From contig DASRPD010000056.1 of the NCBI GenBank assembly GCA_035646535.1, positions 1 to 8,378 on the forward strand: a stretch of DNA of 8,378 nucleotides. The letters run 5' to 3'. Both the position numbers and the translations under genes were made by a program. Positions within the stretch are counted from its first letter, which is position 1. Every line of letters begins with the position of its first letter. The notes beneath the pieces were generated by a model. That model saw only the letters and a list, made by a program, of their open reading frames with translations, was not told where the DNA came from and did not search any database. Positions 7,354 to 8,378 of this stretch are shown here, piece after piece. The stretch comes from DASRPD01 sp035646535. GTDB lineage: Bacteria; Actinomycetota; Acidimicrobiia; IMCC26256; JANYLB01.

Positions 7354-7397
7354 CGACCGGGGATCGGGCGCACGGTCGTGCGCCGAATCCCCGGTCG
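7354..7397 (-). terminator. Large two-part hairpin, probable terminator of the LPRTG surface-protein gene
   Basis: Outer arms CGACCGGGGA (7354-7363) and TCCCCGGTCG (7388-7397) pair perfectly over 10 bp and gain one more T-A pair. After a 2x2 internal loop, inner arms GGCGCAC (7367-7373) and GTGCGCC (7378-7384) pair over 7 bp around the tetraloop GGTC. It lies 33 bases beyond the surface-protein stop on the minus strand. A second small hairpin, CCCC-GAGC-GGGG (7398-7409), lies in between. No T-run follows on either strand, so it would be a tail-less terminator or a processing/regulatory element. It occupies the centre of the 222-base gap 7209-7430. No clear promoter for the SDR gene could be identified there, although one is expected if the hairpin terminates transcription. 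Confidence 0.6.
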
Positions 7398-7430
7398 CCC
7401 CGAGCGGGGACGTCGAGCGGGTCGCCTCAG

Positions 7431-7940
7431 CTAGCTCGTGATCGAGGCGGTGCGGCGACGGCGAGCCGCCACGGCGAGCACCCCACCCACGAGCAGGAGT
7501 CCCGCGCCGATCAGGATGACCGGCGGCGAGTCCGAGCCGGTGCGGGGCAGCGTGTCGCTGCGGGAGGCGGAGGCGGCGACGGCGATCGCGATATTCTGGG
7601 TCACCGCGTTGCCGTCGGCACCGGTGCAGGCGACCACGATCGTGTGCGCACCCGCCGGGGTGTCGGCCGGGATCGTCACAGCTGTCGAGAATGCACCGCC
7701 GGCATTGGCCGTGACCAATCCGAGCGAGACGGGATCGGAGAGCAGCGTCATGGACACTTCGCTGTTCGCCAGACAGCCGCTGCCCGTGATCGTCAAGCTC
7801 CCACCGGGCGAGACCGTCGACGCGCTGGCGGACGCGCTCGCTGAGCTGGGTGGGTACTCGGCCGCACCGGCAGCCGACACTCCGAGAGCGAGCGTCGCCA
7901 CCGAGACGGCACAGAGACCGAGGAGCCGTCGAACCGTCAT
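7431..7940 (-). CDS. Small secreted surface protein with one Ig-like domain and an LPRTG sortase signal
   Basis: A protein of 169 residues. Residues 1-27 are a Sec signal peptide: basic MTVRR, a hydrophobic core, and an Ala-rich cleavage region ending AGAAE. A Ser-Ala linker (33-41) precedes one beta-rich, Ig-like domain at about 43-123. Cys56 and Cys105 are its only cysteines outside the signal peptide and could form a disulfide. The C-terminus is a full cell-wall sorting signal: LPRTG at 131-135, a hydrophobic segment at 140-159, then RRRR at 160-163. A sortase would cut between Thr and Gly and link the protein to the wall; no sortase gene lies in the window. The ATG is preceded by AGGGG (7946-7950) 5 bases upstream. 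The gene sits between prs and the glycan cassette, and its separate gaps on both sides suggest its own transcript. The Ig-like domain resembles one in the nearby transferase-DUF4012 fusion. The ligand or role is unknown. Confidence 0.88.
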   Translation of the reverse strand: MTVRRLLGLCAVSVATLALGVSAAGAAEYPPSSASASASASTVSPGGSLTITGSGCLANSEVSMTLLSDPVSLGLVTANAGGAFSTAVTIPADTPAGAHTIVVACTGADGNAVTQNIAIAVAASASRSDTLPRTGSDSPPVILIGAGLLLVGGVLAVAARRRRTASITS

Positions 7941-8060
7941 GTTGTCCCCTATTCGGGATTCACTTGGCCCAGCTCACCCACATGCAAGGGGGCTATCGGG
8001 ACGTTCCTGGTGGGGCTTGAGTGGAAGTTGCTCATTGTGGTGGGTTGATGTTCGGGGACA

Positions 8061-8095
8061 GCCCGAAAACGCCCCAACTTGCCCGAGATCGCCCC
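8061..8095. repeat. 20-bp-spaced tandem repeat upstream of the surface-protein gene
   Basis: GCCCGAAAACGCCCC (8061-8075) and GCCCGAGATCGCCCC (8081-8095) match at 13 of 15 bases. They start exactly 20 bases apart, about two helical turns. The left copy is also half of an inverted repeat, TTCGGG (8051-8056) with CCCGAA (8062-8067). This lies in the 187-base gap 7941-8127 between prs and the surface-protein gene, more than 110 bases before the latter's start. It could be an operator or part of prs 3' end processing. I see no convincing -10/-35 pair in the gap. Confidence 0.55.
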
Positions 8096-8102
8096 GGTTT
8101 CG

Positions 8103-8119
8103 CCGGCCGAGGCCGCCGG
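8103..8119 (-). terminator. Possible short GC hairpin after prs
   Basis: CCGGC (8103-8107) and GCCGG (8115-8119) form a 5-bp stem with a 7-base loop, 8 bases beyond the prs stop on the minus strand. There is no T-run. Short GC palindromes arise easily by chance in DNA this GC-rich, so this is only a candidate. Confidence 0.25.
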
Positions 8120-8127
8120 TGATCGAG

Positions 8128-8378
8128 TCAGACGTTGTCGCCCTGGAACAGCTCGCTGACCGACGAGTCCGCGAACACCGCGTCGAGGGCATCGGCGACG
8201 ATCGGCGCGATCGAGAGCACCGTCAGGCTGTCGAACTGCTTGTCCGCGGCTATGGGCAACGTGTTGGTCACGACCACCTCACGGACCGGGGCGTTCTTCA
8301 GGCCGTCGACCGCCGGACCCGAGAGCAGGCCGTGGGTCGCGGCGATCACGACCGAGGCGGCTCCGCGGTCGACGAGCA
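8128..8378 (-). CDS. prs: Ribose-phosphate pyrophosphokinase (PRPP synthetase), C-terminal part
   Basis: The last 83 complete codons of a gene that starts beyond the right edge of the window. The enzyme makes 5-phosphoribosyl-1-pyrophosphate from ribose-5-phosphate and ATP in the cytoplasm, for nucleotide, histidine and tryptophan synthesis. The visible part has the family features: RGAASVVIAATHGLLSGPA, with the THG turn, then VVVTNTLP, the loop that contacts the ribose phosphate, and the SLTVLSIAPIVADAL helix that ends the fold. The final residues SVSELFQGDNV match the short C-terminus typical of actinobacterial Prs. In many Actinobacteria prs lies directly upstream of rplY and pth; here the envelope genes come between. 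Confidence 0.93.
   Translation of the reverse strand, partial: LVDRGAASVVIAATHGLLSGPAVDGLKNAPVREVVVTNTLPIAADKQFDSLTVLSIAPIVADALDAVFADSSVSELFQGDNV

Noticed and set aside
8010..8044. GTGGG-like boxes on the plus strand that resemble MraZ binding sites
   Set aside because: The boxes at 8010, 8021 and 8037 are spaced 11 and 16 bases apart rather than in a regular 10-base period, one is GTGGA, and no division/wall operon follows on that strand.
7941..8127. Possible riboswitch or other structured leader before the surface-protein gene
   Set aside because: I compared the gap by eye with the c-di-GMP (GEMM) core and others I know and found no matching conserved core. Only the short repeats already listed stand out.
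7974..8192. 72-codon minus-strand frame spanning the prs end and the following gap
   Set aside because: It overlaps the true prs frame, is Arg/Ser-rich in its first part and has no plausible ribosome binding site or motif.

Overview
The window is GC-rich, densely packed DNA that reads as an actinobacterial chromosome. The L25/CTC protein with an acidic tail, the prs-rplY-pth gene set, a sortase-type LPRTG surface protein and the style of its Ig-like module point to Actinobacteriota. An Acidimicrobiia-like lineage (Ilumatobacter relatives) is my best guess, but this is inference from protein style and no marker search was possible.

Left side, plus strand (1-1436): the 3' part of a polysaccharide co-polymerase/BY-type tyrosine kinase, ending in a Gly-Tyr repeat tail, is followed 5 bases later by a low-molecular-weight protein tyrosine phosphatase. 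This is the classical kinase/phosphatase pair that controls exopolysaccharide chain export.

Right side, minus strand (1420-8378, read right to left): the 3' end of prs (PRPP synthetase); a small LPRTG-anchored surface protein with one Ig-like domain; an extended-SDR nucleotide-sugar enzyme; a 1119-residue membrane protein that joins a complete WecA/TagO/MraY-type sugar-phosphate transferase to an extracytoplasmic DUF4012 region and a C-terminal Ig-like module; then rplY (L25/CTC) and pth. The usual actinobacterial order prs-rplY-pth is therefore interrupted by a three-gene envelope cassette. The pth and phosphatase genes converge and overlap by 17 bases.

A coherent reading is an envelope-glycan locus. 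The SDR enzyme would make a nucleotide sugar. The transferase half of the fusion would load a sugar-phosphate onto undecaprenyl phosphate. The DUF4012 half would act on the outer face of the membrane. The kinase/phosphatase pair would regulate polymer synthesis. The link between the two strands' genes is inferred from proximity only.

The most unusual items are the transferase-DUF4012 fusion, the hexanucleotide-encoded tyrosine tail of the kinase, the Ig-like module shared by the fusion protein and the LPRTG protein, a large two-part hairpin at 7354-7397, and a 20-bp-spaced tandem repeat at 8061-8095. No tRNA, rRNA, CRISPR array, insertion sequence or integrase was seen. No gene-free stretch exceeds 300 bases; the largest are 7209-7430 and 7941-8127.
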